Part shown: positions 50,273 to 63,360 of the stretch, piece after piece
How positions within the stretch are numbered: the stretch's first letter is position 1
Layout of the letters: each line of letters opens with the position of its first letter
NCBI GenBank assembly: GCA_026413225.1
Contig: CM048552.1
Location: 214,544,553 to 214,608,552 of the forward strand
Origin: Otis tarda
Taxonomy: Eukaryota > Chordata > Aves > Otidiformes > Otididae
Direction of reading: 5' to 3'
Length of the DNA stretch: 64,000 nucleotides
Position numbers and translations under genes: made by a program
Notes under the pieces: generated by a model
Databases searched by the model: none
Seen by the model: the letters and a program-made list of their open reading frames with translations, nothing else
What the model was told of the DNA's origin: nothing

Positions 50273-53200
50273 ACCGTGAAGACATTACGCAGGGCTAGGC
50301 AGGCTCCCCAGGAGGGGAGGCACCTCTGAACCTGTGGAGTAGAAGGTAAGGAAGGAAAAGTGCAGGTCCTCCAGTGTGGAAACCTCTGTAATTCCTTCTC
50401 CCTGCTTCCTCTCACTCCCCAGGATCACAGCTTGACCCAAAGAGTGGTGAATTCCACTTGTGTGAAAGCACGCACTCCTTGAAGAAGGAATTTTTCTTAC
50501 GGGTCATCCACATCTTACATGGTGAGCACAACGCTTGGAGACTGCGCAGACAGGAGCTCTACAGGCATCAGAGAAAAAAAAAAAACCTGCGCCTCTGCAA
50601 CCTTCAGTATAAACCCCAAAACCTGACAAAAACTACATGAATCTGGCCAAAAAAACCACCCCATTTTATTTTTATGACCATTTCCTTTATATTCTACACT
50701 ACTGGAAGTCATGGGAGTGGGAGAGGTACCCTTGGCGTGAGAGGTGATGGAAAGAAAACCTTCAGCTGATGGCACGGGCACGCGGTACTATTGGTCTCCA
50801 TTCCACAGGGTCACAACGTCGACACAGAGCTCTGAGCTCTTCCACAGGACCTCGTGGTTGCACAATGCAATATGTCAACTTGAAGGTGTTGCCTTCGTCA
50901 TGCCAGGGAATGAAGAGACTTTACAAGACCAAGAAGATATTAAGAAAACGAAAGAAGCACCATCTGGGGCATACGTTGCCTTCATTTTCTCTTGCTCAGA
51001 AAAAACTTGTTTCAGACCATTTTTTAAGGTTCAATACAGTTACAAGCTGTTGGCCAAACAAGATTATTCCATTTCCATTCTTATTTCAGTTCCATCCCAG
51101 TTTTACTTCCCACCAACGTCCAACAGAAACCTCCCAGGCCCTACTGCAGCTGTCTGGGTTCAGGACACGGTTGTATGAGCAAAACTCATCTTGAAATCTA
51201 GGAGCAACTGTCCAAAAATATTAGTGAGATATTTCGATTGTTTAAGGCACATTCTATAAATAAACCACAGTGACAGAACTTGACAGCCTGTCCATCAATA
51301 TAACTTCTGGGCAAGAGACATCTGTCACATCCTTTCCTACGTCGAGACGAGTCTCTATGGGAAAGAAGTTCTAGGAAACCGGTGGAGTCACACAAAATTA
51401 ACGTTCCCTGCAATTATTCACATCGGTCTGTACTTGACTAATCCAAAGCATGATATGAACAGCCTCTAACGATAAAATAAAATTGTTTGTTGCGTCAAAG
51501 AAAGCGTAAGCCCGAGATAAAGAAGCCATTACGGTTTTTCTTCAACACCGAACAGTGGCTCCACCTGATCCGATAACGTTCCCCAGGGAAATATTTAGCT
51601 GGAAGGATTAAAATAAGTTCCGATAGCAGAAGAGCGCTAAACTTAAAGCAGACCAAGCGTATTCCTCCTCTTCTCCCTAAGATAAGCCCTGAAGAATAAT
51701 GATTTTCACTCTTCCTCAAAGGAAGCCGGGTCGGGCTGAAAATCAGCTTGGCGTCCGTCTGCAGCTAACGCCAAGCATCCCCATCAGCGCTGGGTAACCA
51801 CTAATATCCCTGGCCCGAGCCAAGCAGAAAAGACTAACGAGGCCAGGGATGCTGGGAGAGGAAAGATCTTTTATTAGAGAAGCTGACATGACTGTAAGAA
51901 AAGGGAAAATTTTTCAGGCACAGAAGTCCATCTGCAGCTCTCCCTTCGGAGAACTCGTCACCATTGAGTGTCTTGTGCAGAAGCCCAGGTAGAGCAGGAA
52001 AGGTGAGTCTCAGAAGTAAATGCTGACATCCCCTGCGGTGCTTTAGCCCCAACGGGCTCTGGACGTAAGCAAGGGGACAGACCATGCTGCCAGAACAGCG
52101 GAGGCTGGACCATGCTATCACATAATCAAGTACATCCTTCCATAGTATGGTCTTGGGGAAGAGCAAGAGGCAAAGGTACCAAGGAAAGGCCCATCGCCGG
52201 AGAGCAAGCTGAATCGAGAAGGTCATTATTGACCAATAAGCTCAGCTGAGCACAACCACCAGGAGATATTGCTTGGACACCAGCAATTCGATCAAAGGAC
52301 AACTGTTGTGGAGGTTACAGCTGGGCTTCAGGAAGAGCCTCATCAACTTAAAGAAGGATATTAACCTACCAGAGTCTGATGATGGTAGGTCATCATTTTC
52401 CCAGCAGTAGCTGGGAAAGTTAAGTTGCTGCTCTGATCCTTTCCAGATCTTTGTTTGGCCTTGTTGTCCTTCTCTGAACCTCTTCCATCTCCCAAAGCCT
52501 TTCTGAGATGGGAGCCAAAACCACCCAGACTGTTCCAGAGGTGGGTGAACCAGAGAGATCCCCAGAGCTGTACTGGTACGCTCTGGTCTTCAGCTCCTTT
52601 CCCAGTTAATTCCTACCGTATGATTTGCCTTTTTGGACAGGTCCTGAGGACTGAGCTGAAGTTTTCATGGCACAGTATCCTGCTCCTGAGCAGGAACAGT
52701 CCGCTCAGGCCCCAGCATCTTAGATGTGAGACTGAAACTCCCTCTCCTTCCATGCATCACTTCACGCTCACCTAACCTGAACTTCATCTTTACTGCTCGG
52801 TCACTCGCGTCTCACGAGAGGCTGCTGCAAACCTTCACATTCAGCTCTTAATCTTCATTGGCCTGAATAATTCCAAATCGTCAGCACGCTTTGCCTCCTC
52901 TGCACTCCTTCTCTTTCCTCGGTCACTTCGGAAAGTTCTGAACAAACCCAGCTCCCACCACCCACCTCTGCCAAACGCCAAGATGCCTTCATCAGAAAAG
53001 CCTTTTACTCCACCTCCCTCTTTTTCTCTTTTAATAAATTCTTCACCTTGGAAAGGTCCTTCCCTCTCCTCCTGCGATGCTTAGCTTCTCTACAGATCTT
53101 TGCTGAGAGACCTTGTTGGACCTGTTGGAAACGCCACCTCCTTTCCGCGGGGGCTTGTGGACATCCTTGGAGAACGGCAGGAGGTTCGTGAGGCTTTGGC

Positions 53201-54051
53201 ACACGCTGCCTTAAGACTAAGCTACTTCCATCCTTCTTAATCTTTACATTTTCAAAATCTTTAATTGAAAAGACAAAGTTTTCTTTTCTGCAGAGTAATG
53301 AGGATGAAGCACAACTTCATCAGGTGCTTAACTCGGCCAATATCTTACATTTAAGGAAAGAAATGGAGTAATTCTTGCTCACAGTGGCTACAAATAGTTC
53401 ATTTTTCATCCTGGCCAGAAGTTTCTTCCTCTGCCTTTTCTTGAATATTGTAGAAAGCATTTTCCGGGGCCGTTACAGCATTCGGAAGGTCAGCACCGGT
53501 GCACGGCAGGCGAGGAGACGCCACGGCAACGCTTCTGAGATGGCAGCTGAGCTGATCCGGAATGACAAGCTAAAGGGAGGCTGCAGTCAGAAAAGTGACA
53601 GCGTTGCCTTTTTTTTTCTGAAAAACTCTCGTTTTCCCGTGTGTACTCAGAGTCAAACCTGCTTACTTCACCAGCCTTCTGCTCTCGCTGGCTTACAGAC
53701 GCGACGCGGCTCAGGGTGAGAGAGCTGGAGCCTCGCTCGATTCATGTATCTTTAATGGAATAATTATTTCTATTCTCAACACTGAAAATGCATTTCTTTC
53801 TCTGCACGGAGATCTGCACTGAAGTGCAGAGTTTAGAAGGAAAAAAACGCTGCAGTAAACTGAGATCTGGGGAGACGTACGTGTAGAGAAAGAAGAGGAG
53901 GACATCACGTTTTTCCACCTTCAAGTGAAGGTTGCCTGGTGCAACCGTGATGCAGAGAAGGCTCCACCGTGGTGAATTTTAAGAATCAGATCATCCTTGA
54001 GATCCTTCTCTAGCCAAGGAGGAGACAGAGCATCCTTCCGGCGCCAGAGAC
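50273..54051 (-). other. FAM168A intron, unique
   Basis: About 3.8 kb of unique AT-rich intron with no recognised repeat family, exon or RNA gene. Confidence 0.5.
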
Positions 54052-54362
54052 ATAGAATCAGAGAATCACAGAAGGGTTTGGGTGGGAAGGGACCTTCAAA
54101 GCCCACCCAGTCCAACCCCCTGCCAGGAGCAGGGACATCTCCAACCACATCAGGTTGCTCAGAGCCCCGGCCAACCTGGCCTGGAATGTTTCCGGTGATG
54201 GGGCATCCACCGCCTCTCTGGGCACCCTGGGACACTGCTCCACCACCCTCAGAGTAAAAAATTTCTTCCTAATATCCAATCTGAATCCACCTCCCTCTAT
54301 TTTGAAACCATGACCCCTCGTCCTGTCACACCCTGAAGAGTCTCTCCCCACCTTTCCCTTCT
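54052..54362 (-). mobile_element. CR1 3'-end fragment (~310 bp)
   Basis: It runs from CATAGAATCAGAGAATCACA to AAGAGTCTCTCCCCACCTTT. A stretch of about 16 bp (the AGCAGGGCCTGCTG region) is deleted relative to siblings. Confidence 0.93.
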
Positions 54363-55729
54363 CCTCCAGCAACCCAGGAGCCCAGCCCACGAACACCCGC
54401 GTGGTTTCACACGACGCCGCAGAAGTGCAAACGCTTTTCAATCGTGAATTCGCCGTCTGCCGGCAATCTTGCGGAGGGCAAGGAGAGCCCCGCGCTTTCA
54501 GAACTGGGCGCTGCAGGTCCCTTTCCGCTCTGGCAGAGTTTCTATGGCAACTCTAGATGGGTCTTGGAGGAAGGATTCCTGGTAGGCTCTTTCTGGAGGA
54601 GTTTGTAATGTAAATGCAGGCAGGCAGGAGAGCAAGCCCGCGCTCTCCATGCCCTCAGGTTACGGGTTATGGCAGGGTATTTACAATAACTGCTCAGAAA
54701 ACAGCCCTTTGTGATTTCCAAAATGCACTTGTTCATCTGGCTAATTTTCAATTCACCCTTTTCAGCTCTGCTCCAAGCCAGGAGGACAAAAAAAAAAAAT
54801 AAAAATCCTTTCAAGCCTTGGTCTTTTGCTCCAGATGCAATTTCTGCTCCGCGACAGAAATGGTTCCCAGAAAGGGAATCAGCTTCAGTGTGCATCTCTG
54901 ATGCTTTTTTGGAGTTTGGAATTGGGAATCTGCTCCTGTTTCCTATCTCTCCTAATCCCTTTCTTCTGCCTGGTGGATGTTTATGACAATTGGGTCCAAA
55001 ATAGTCCTCGTTTCAACGACGGCTGCATCCAGAAAGGGCCTCTCGTGCGCTGGATACCCGCAGAGGTGTCAGAAATCAGTCTGTCCCCCCAACTTTGCCA
55101 TATGAAGAACTCTGCAATGTCAAGAAATGGTTTAAAAAGCTGGAAGAAGGAAGGAAAATCCCAGTTTCACAGCCGAGGGTGCCAACGAGCCGAGGAACAA
55201 GCTAGCTCGCCGCGAGTCGCCCAGAAACTGCGAGCTGAGCAGAAGATGACCCCGTTCAGGTCGTTTGGCACAAGACTATCCTCCCGCCTCATTTATCATC
55301 ACTCAAAGTGTTGCAGAGACGCCGTTCGAATGTTTTCTGGGGCAAGCCGCTGTTTTCCGCATAGGAGGGGCTTGCCGCTACGGCGCTGCGTCTGTCGGAG
55401 GAGCTCAACGTTGAGCGACGGCTGTCAGAAACGCTTCCTTCAGGCTGTGGTTTTACAGGACGAACGCCGAGGCGGTTGCTTGGAAGAGAAGTGATGGCAG
55501 AAAGCTCCCTTCCTGGCCACGTGCTACTTCTAGATTTTCTTATTCAAGATGCTTGAACTTGATTTGTCGGTGTTGGACCTACCTTGAAGATGGTATTCCA
55601 GGTGTGTTGCCAAAGCCAAGGTCCCCAGCACTGCCAGCTGGGCATCCCCAGAGAACGATCAAGGATTAATGCAACAAAAACTCCCCAGGAATTAATTGCC
55701 TCCTATAGCACAAGCATCGTCTTGCTTCC
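54363..55729 (-). other. FAM168A intron, unique
   Basis: Unique intron. A frame at 54826-55494 has no recognisable protein features. Confidence 0.5.
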
Positions 55730-56013
55730 GTTTCAAAATAGAGGGAGGTTGGTTTCAAAACAGGGGGAGGCAGATTCAGATTGGATATTAGGGAAAAATT
55801 TTTTACCCTGAGGGTGGTGGAGCAGTGTCCCAGGTTGCCCAGAGAGGCGGTGGATGCCCCATCCCTGGAAACATTCCAGGCCAGGTTGGCCGGGGCTCTG
55901 AGCAACCTGATGTGGTTGGAGATGTCCCTGCTCCTGGCAGGGGGGTTGGGCTGGGTGACCTTGAAAGGTCCCTTCCCACCCAAACCATTCCATGATTCTG
56001 TGATTCTATGATT
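55730..56013 (+). mobile_element. CR1 3'-end fragment with internal 22-bp duplication
   Basis: The block TTTCAAAATAGAGGGAGGT is repeated as TTTCAAAACAGGGGGAGGC. The element ends in ATTCTGTGATTCTATGATTC. Confidence 0.94.
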
Positions 56014-56344
56014 CCTATCTCTGCTTTTTACCCTCCTTTTCCTCCTCTGACGTTGGCAGCATCCTGATTTCACCGGAGCAAGCAATTCACACCCTTAAAC
56101 AAGATCTCTGGGGACATTGAATTTCCTGTTTCAGCCAATTGTAGTAACCGGCAATTCCAGGCCAATCACGACAATGATGTCACAGAAAAAAAATTATTGC
56201 CCAAAAGGGCCAGTTTTAAAGGATGGAGTCGGGGATTTTCATTCGCAAGGGTTACCAAAGATAAAAATTTGAAATGATGAAATATTTGGGGTTGCAAGAA
56301 TAGGCCAAGCTTGAGTTAAACTCAAGTTTAGGGATCACAATATT
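56014..56344 (-). other. FAM168A intron, unique
   Basis: Unique AT-rich intron between two CR1 copies in opposite orientation. Confidence 0.5.
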
Positions 56345-56575
56345 ACAGAATCATAGAATCATGGAATGGTTTGGGTGGGAAGGGACCTTCAAAGGCCACC
56401 CAGCCCAACCCCCCTGCCAGGAGCAGGGACATCTCCAACCACATCAGGTTGCTCAGAGCCCCGGCCAACCTGGCCTGGAATGTTTCCAGGGATGGGGCAT
56501 CCACCACCTCGCTGGGCAATCTGGGACAGTGTTCTACAGTCCTCAGCGTAAAAAAAAAAATTTCTAATATATAAT
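56345..56575 (-). mobile_element. CR1 3'-end fragment
   Basis: It runs from ACAGAATCATAGAATCATGG to CAGCGTAAAAAAAAAAATTT. It forms an inverted pair with 55730-56013, about 330 bp apart. Confidence 0.94.
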
Positions 56576-57770
56576 CTGAATTCTTCTCTTAGAATTAGAT
56601 ATTCTTATCTTAGATATTGGATTTTCAAATGCTAATTAACTTTAAAATGTCCATATGGTATTTTGGACATTTTGGACCTGGACCAGCGGCGTGAATTGCT
56701 CTCAAACACATCAGCTTTAGACAAACACAGCGGCAGATGGAGCCCACACAGAATATTAACAAACCCAGGGTTTGGGTGTTAAAAGGCTTAATGGGTGTCT
56801 CGCATAGATTTGGGCCAGGAGATCAGATTCAAACGGTGCTCGGGGGAAGCGGAGAACACGCAATATTTGAACGGGCAAAACGCCACGGCGGTGGTTAAAA
56901 AAAAGGCTCTGGCAAAAATAAACTCTCATTTCGCCAGCGCGGAAGTGCAAAGGTTCTCTTGGAAAAAGAGGAGAAATAGAGTGATCCCACAAAGTTCCCT
57001 TATCCCGAGGTCTTCATCATCCATCCTCCAGCCAAGAGCCGAGATGAGGTCCCCTGGCCACCCCACCAGACCCTAGAGAAACCCACCAGCAGATGCAGCT
57101 CCTGCCCCACCCAGCGAAAGGCAAGGAGGAAGCGCAAGAGCACTGAGATCGTGGGGTTACGCGGCATCTACGACTTCTGCTGCATCAAGCGAATTTTTCA
57201 ACCCCGTTACTTCCTAAAGGAGTGTACAGAAACCATGTTCTTGCCCCATAATCCCTTTCCTAAAAAAAAAACCAAACCTCATTTCAGGAAATGCTGTAAT
57301 TGGAGCTATGTTTTTGCACCAGCTGTTCTCGTCGAGCTTCTCTTCAAAAAGCTCGAGAAGGAAAAAAAAAAAGATGGAAAAGCAAATAAAAATCCCTCCC
57401 CCTCATCTTGTAAATATTTTATTCCTTACAAACAGGCTTCTGCCCAGCAGAAACTACAAGCACGTGAAAAACCACAGCCGAGGGGTGACAGCCCAGGGAT
57501 GTTTTAGCACGGTACAATTTTATTTGCTGGCCATAAAACAATGATTTCTATGATAGTCCAAATCAGCAAAGCAATTACAGCTAATTAAGTAGATTACATT
57601 TTATGGTTGAGGTGCATTCTCCTGGTTGCTCAAGCAGATGTGATAAATTTGTGGCAGCTCTTCTTTTGCTTGTTTTTGACACGGGGAAGCAGTCAGGCTT
57701 GATTAAAAAAATTCCAAGGCTCCCGTGGTATTACCTGGGACCTCTGCGACTCTCAGGATGGACGGCAGAT
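56576..57770 (-). other. FAM168A intron, unique
   Basis: Unique intron with A runs near 57262 and 57362-57371. Nothing was recognised. Confidence 0.5.
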
Positions 57771-57908
57771 CACAGAATCACAGAATCTTATGGTTGGAAG
57801 AGACCTCCAAGATCATCAAGTCCAACCATCAACGTAACACCACCATGTCCACTAAACCATGTCCTGAAGCGCCACATCGACACGTTCTTTGAACATCTCC
57901 AGGGTGTA
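57771..57908 (-). mobile_element. CR1 3'-end fragment, second subfamily
   Basis: It runs from CACAGAATCACAGAATCTTA through ACCACCATGTCCACTAAACC to GAACATCTCCAGGGT. It is the same type as the 3' end of 27485-28532. Confidence 0.92.
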
Positions 57909-58531
57909 GAGCTGTGGAGGAGGATAGAAGGACGTCCTCCAGCATCGTGCTCAAAACCCATGACCTTGGCCAGCAACGTTGGGAGATGCTATTTGACAAA
58001 ATGAAAGGTTATGGAAAAACCCAGCACTCGTTTGCTGGGATCTGGTCACCGGATCAGCACTTCCCTACCTACGTGCCCCACAGCTCGGAAAGGAGCCGGA
58101 CACTTACTGCGCTTCTCCCTTCCACCGCTGCCAACGAAGCGCTGGAGGAAGCTCAAGTGGACGGTTGACATGGGAGGCTAAAGGTACAAGGAAAGATGAA
58201 ACACAAAACACTTCATATGTGATGGGTGATGCTGGAGATGCAGAAGAGGAAGGTGCTGACAGCACTTCCCAATTCACGTGGGCGGCTGTAGGTGGGCTGC
58301 AGACCACCAAAAGCGATGACATGAAGTCAGTGCTGCCCATCCACGTGGAAGAACAGGCTGGATTTTAGCTACACATCTTGAAATACTTATAATGATAGAT
58401 ACACAACAAACTCTCCTAAAATCCATCAGAGATGTGCGGGCGCTGCAGAGGTGGGAGACGTGTATTTATGATGCCCGCAAGCCCAACAGCTCAAACCAAA
58501 AAGACTGGGACTGAGGTCCCCCCTTAGTGAG
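57909..58531 (-). other. FAM168A intron, unique
   Basis: Unique intron with nothing recognised. Confidence 0.5.
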
Positions 58532-58702
58532 GGAACAGGGTGCCCAGAGAAACTATGGATGCCCCATCCCTGGAAACATTCCAGGCCAGGTTGGCCGGGG
58601 CTTTGAGCGACCTGATCTGGTGCAAGATGTCTCTGCCCATGGCAGGGGGGTTGGACTGGATGACCTTTGAAGGTCCCTTCCAACCCAAACCCTTCTGTGA
58701 CG
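58532..58702 (+). mobile_element. CR1 3'-end fragment
   Basis: It runs from GGAACAGGGTGCCCAGAGAA to CCAAACCCTTCTGTGAC, with only one terminal octamer left. Confidence 0.9.
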
Positions 58703-60346
58703 GCTCAGGAACACAAGGCACCACAGATACCTCCCTGCTGATGGGAGGAAATCAGAAAAGCATCCCGACAGCACCTCCCAACACGCCCATCCCAAAGTCC
58801 CAACGCAGTTGGGATTCCTCTTAGCTTCCTACAATCGCCACTGCAGAGCAAACAGAGCTCTACCACCGCAGAAATACCAGAACGCGTGAAATATTTAAAC
58901 CTGCAGACTTAGGGTTTCAGAAAAGGTATAAAACTGTAATGAGGGAGGTCGCTGTGCGTTCCCTCATCAAATCATCCTGCCTACGGCATCACTTTTCCCC
59001 GACGGACTTGACGCTTGCCACAGTCAACCACCCGTCAATCGCTCTACCCCACGAGATGGCTCCTGACACGAAGACAACGCTCCCCGGGTCACGCGATGCC
59101 CCCTAATTTCAGAAGGGCAGACACTCGTGCTGTGTTCAGGGACGATTTTGTGACTTTGTTTTACGGTTCTTAAAGGATTTGGGGATTTTACGGCGCGCTC
59201 CTAACTACCCTCTCAAGAATTAAATCCAGAAGCCGACTTCTCAGCAAAAACGCAGGGGACTTTACAAATCCGTAACGAGTCATCGTGCCGCAGGTAGCGA
59301 GGCTGGCTTAAAAATAACACGTCCACCAGTGTGTCTGGGAAATGGAAAAAGGAGTCACCAGTTCCCTCCAGGAATAGTAAATTATAGCAATGGACTTGAA
59401 GGCAAAAGGGAAGGAAAAAAAAAAAAGAAAAGCTCAGAATAAGGCACTACGTCGAGTGAAATAAAAATCAGATGGTTCATATCAGCTTCCTCCTGTGCTC
59501 TGAGCTGCTGAGTAGATAAATTAGCTTAAAAAAAAGGAAGACAAGTCAAAATAGCTTCAGTTTCACCAGCAGAACCTGAGGCTATTACATTAGGAGAGAA
59601 CAGGAAAGAGCCGTCCAGAGGAATCTCTTGGATGGTATCACAATTGTTACCAAGAAAGTCAACAGTTGGCCATCAACTCATCGCACCAAAATAGTCTTCA
59701 TAAGAGATAATTCGAGACACCTGAAACTGAAAAAAAAATAGCAAAATATCTGCAAAATTATTATTTTTTCCTACACTACTTCATGTGGGAAAGGTCTCTC
59801 TCCTACAAAATGTCCAAAACATGACTGCTCTCCCACGTGTCCCCGCGTCTTGGTGAGGACCATCCCAAACCATGGAGTTGGATGACGGACTGTGACACAG
59901 TCACGACGTGACAAAGTAGCCAAAACTCATGGCAGGCTTCTGCTTTGTCTTCTGTGTACGCGTGTTAATGGGAACAGTGAGAAATGAAGGGTCAGCTGAG
60001 GTTGTCTCTAAATTAAAAAAAAAAAATCGCTGAAACGCAACAAGTATGTATTTATCCTGGCGTGCTTTTTCAATATCAACGTTACCGGCAGAGCACACGG
60101 TCCTTCACCATTTCTCTTTAGATCTCCTGAAATCCTCCTCTGCCTGGATTTCTGCCTCCCGCTCCACCTCAGCACGTTGGAGACCTCCCGTCACCCACAA
60201 AGCCCTGGTCTACTTCCAAGCAGGGCAAGGATAAACAGGATGTATTTTATTGGGTATGGTTATTTTGAAAGCTTTATGCAAAGAATATACTAAAATTATT
60301 CTAAAGGCCCAGCTTCAGCCGGGGTGTCTGCGATGTGGGACTGTGG
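58703..60346 (-). other. FAM168A intron, unique
   Basis: Unique AT-rich intron with short A runs near 59416 and 60015. Nothing was recognised. Confidence 0.5.
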
Positions 60347-60483
60347 ATATGGAAACATTCCAGGGCAGGTTGGCCGGGGCTCTGAGCAACCTGATCTTTG
60401 GAGATGTCCCTGCTCCTTGCAGGGGGGTTGGCCTGGATGGACTTTAAAGGTCCCTTCCAACCCAAACCATTCTAGGATTCTAC
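60347..60483 (+). mobile_element. CR1 3'-end fragment (short)
   Basis: It runs from ATGGAAACATTCCAGGGCAG to CCATTCTAGGATTCTAC, with a small deletion after CCTGAT. Confidence 0.9.
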
Positions 60484-61301
60484 AACGATCATCAAAAGGT
60501 GATGGATGCTGGAGGAAGAGGTTCCAAATATCTCCTTGCGCAAGTGCAAGGGAGCAGAGAAACAGGTTAGTGGTGATCAGTCCCCAAAGAACTGAAGGCT
60601 TCAAGAGTCCTTAAAGAGCAAGACTGCCCCAACGGGACCAGTACGAGCTGCGGGAGAGTCCAGTTGTGTGGGACGACCTTTCTCCGGTTTGAATCCACTC
60701 CTTACTTGACATCTTTTTGGAGGGATCAGCAGTAGAGACCCAAAGGGGCCAGCAGATTGGAGGACCAGGGCCAAAGGGCCAAAGGACGTCTCTCTGAGGG
60801 ATCTGTGCTCCACACAGGACACTGTGAGGACCTGTTCATCATTTCATCTTCACTTCAGCTTTAAAAGCTTCAAGATACTCAATATACACTTATTAAAAAA
60901 ATAAATATGCAGCAAGCTAGAAATTCCTTTCATAAGGGATACATTTTTTTAACAAAGTTGGAAATTGCATATTAAAAATACCTTCATGCTAAATAATTTC
61001 CCCCGCCATATTTTTTTTAAGCATCATTATACAAAGCAGCTGCTAGCTTTTCAGCAGATTTTTCAAGAGACTGACTACAGCAACGATATTTCGAATTAGC
61101 ATTCTTTTCATCAGCAGGGTTGAAACCAGCCTCGCAGCTTCCAAATGAATTAAGTCAACAAAAAAGTCCAAGTTTGCAGAGACTGTTCCTTCAAACCCAA
61201 AGGGACGGTTCCTTATCAAGTGAAAACTCACCAGAAATGAAAAACCGTTTCAGCAGCATCGGCTGAAACAAAATCGAAGACCCACCACCCCCGGGCCTGC
61301 C
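60484..61301 (-). other. FAM168A intron, unique
   Basis: Unique intron with nothing recognised. Confidence 0.5.
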
Positions 61302-61847
61302 CCCTACGCTGCTCTGGTGAGACCCCCCTGCAGCGCTGCGTCCAGCTCTGGAGCCCCCAACAGCAGAAGGACGTGGAGCTGCTGGAGAGGGTCCAGAGGA
61401 GGCCACGCAGATGCTGAGAGGGCTGGAGCAGCTCTGCTGTGAGGCCAGGCTGAGAGAGCTGGGGCTGTTCAGCCTGGAGAAGAGGAGGCTCCGGGGAGAG
61501 CTGAGAGCGGCTCCCAGTGCCCAAAGGGGGCTGCAGGGAAGGTGGGGAGAGACTCTTCAGCAGGGCCTGCTGGGACAGGACGAGGGGTCATGGTTTCAAA
61601 ATAGAAGGAAGCAGATTCAGACTGGATATTAGGGAAAAATTTTTAATGCTGAGGGTGGTGGAGCAGTGTCCCAGGTTGCCCAGAGAGGCGGTGGATGCCC
61701 CATCCCTGGAAACATTCCAGGCCAGGTTGGCCGGGGCTCTGAGCAACCTGATGTGGTTGGAGATGTCCCTGCTCCTGGCAGGGGGGTTGGGCTGGGTGGG
61801 CTTGGAAGGTCCCTTCCCACCCAAACCCTTCTGTGATTCTCTGATTT
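61302..61847 (+). mobile_element. CR1 LINE, 5'-truncated (~545 bp)
   Basis: It starts in ORF2 (CTGCTCTGGTGAGACCCCCC) and ends in TTCTGTGATTCTCTGATTTT. Little divergence from 43105-43655 and 17325-18198 suggests that these belong to one relatively young subfamily. Confidence 0.95.
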
Positions 61848-62910
61848 TATGGGCCTGTCCACGTGCTTTTGTGTGCTGGCAAAGAAAGTCTCCGAGGAAG
61901 CGTTTCCACGCACATCATGCCCTAAAGAAATTACTAACCACGTCTCCTGTCGGAATCTGACTTTATCAGACTGGTTTGAGCCAGAGCATCCTTACCAAAC
62001 ACTCTTAAGAGATTTTGCTCCTTCTTTTAAACACAAGCAAGTGCGAATTCCAGGTCACTTGGCGAACGTCAAGAGGGTCACATGTAGAGGCTGTTCTTGG
62101 TGCACGGTGACATCTCGGGTGTCCTCGGTGGCACAAGCAGGCTGAAGTTTGGTCCAATAACCAGCAGGCACCTCGTCAGCCGGTGCTCCTACAGCCCTGT
62201 TCAATACTAATGAAGTTCTGTAGATTTACAAGTACAAAATCAATGCCTTACAATTAATTTATACCGAGTCATTGTTCTGCAGTATCTCCCTCCAGCAAGC
62301 AACTGTCAGGAAAACCACAACTGAACAACAGCTTCGTTTTCGAGGTGGAACTCCATCATGTAACACTCATCTCCTGCCTCCCCACGTCACCACTGAGTCA
62401 CAGCAGTGAAATCAGAGAAAATGAGATCTTAAAACACCGAGCAAAGCTTGGAGATCCAAAATACAGCTGAAGCTAAGAGGAGTCCTACCGCGACTATCAA
62501 CAACTGGGCTTCAAAATACTCACTGAGAAGAAAGCTGGTGACACCCAACACCTTCCCTCTACTGGAGCCTCTTGATGCCTCAGAGGAATGAGAAGCTGTT
62601 GGGCCTGCATGAAGACACCTGTGGGTCCAGCCTAAAAACCTGATCTGTTAGGTGTAAAAATAATGGTGGAATGAAAATTCCCCAAACTCAAAGTTTGTTA
62701 TTTCTCCATGTAAATAAATAAATATTGAGTTTAACGAACAATGAAATTGCCAAACAAGTCACCCATCCAGGTGTTTTACAACTATAAAAGGTAAACTACA
62801 GGTAATGCCACACCCCTGCACACGCATCACTAACGCATGTGAGAGGCTGAAGAAGATCTCAAAGCCCACTCGTAATGGACACAGAGAGGAAGACGGTTGT
62901 CAGAGCCATA
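61848..62910 (-). other. FAM168A intron, unique
   Basis: Unique AT-rich intron with nothing recognised. Confidence 0.5.
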
Positions 62911-63360
62911 GTTCATAGAATCATAGAAAGCTTTGGGTTGGAAGGGACCTTAAAGATCATCTAGTCCAACCCCCACCTGCCATGGACAGAGACACATTCC
63001 ACCAGGCAAGGTTGCTCCAAGTCCTGTCCAACCTGGCTTTGAACACTTCCAATGATGGGGCACCCACAACTTCTCTGGGCAACCTGGGCCAGTGCCTCGC
63101 CACCCTCATCGTCAAACACTTCCTCCTGATGTCCAGTCTAAACCTACGCTCTTTCAGTTTAAAGCCGTTGCCCATTGTCCTGTCACTCTACAGGCCTTGG
63201 TAAAAAGTCTCTTTCCAACTTTCTTGGAAGTTCTTTTTATTTATTGAAAGGTTGCAATAAGGTCTCCCCGGATCCTCTTCCCCAGGCTGAACAACCCCAA
63301 CTCTCTCAGCCTTTCTCCACAGGAGAGCTGCTCCAGCCCTCTGACCATATTTGGTGAAAG
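62911..63360 (-). mobile_element. CR1 LINE, 5'-truncated, diverged (~450 bp)
   Basis: It runs from TTCATAGAATCATAGAAAGC to GAGCTGCTCCAGCCCTCTGA. It shares GAACACTTCCAATGATGGGG and GTTTAAAGCCGTTGCCC with the outer copy at 49598-50160, an older group. Confidence 0.92.

Noticed and set aside
54826-55494. 222-residue frame on the + strand
   Set aside because: It lies in an intron of FAM168A on the opposite strand, with no domain, repeat or splice structure supporting it.
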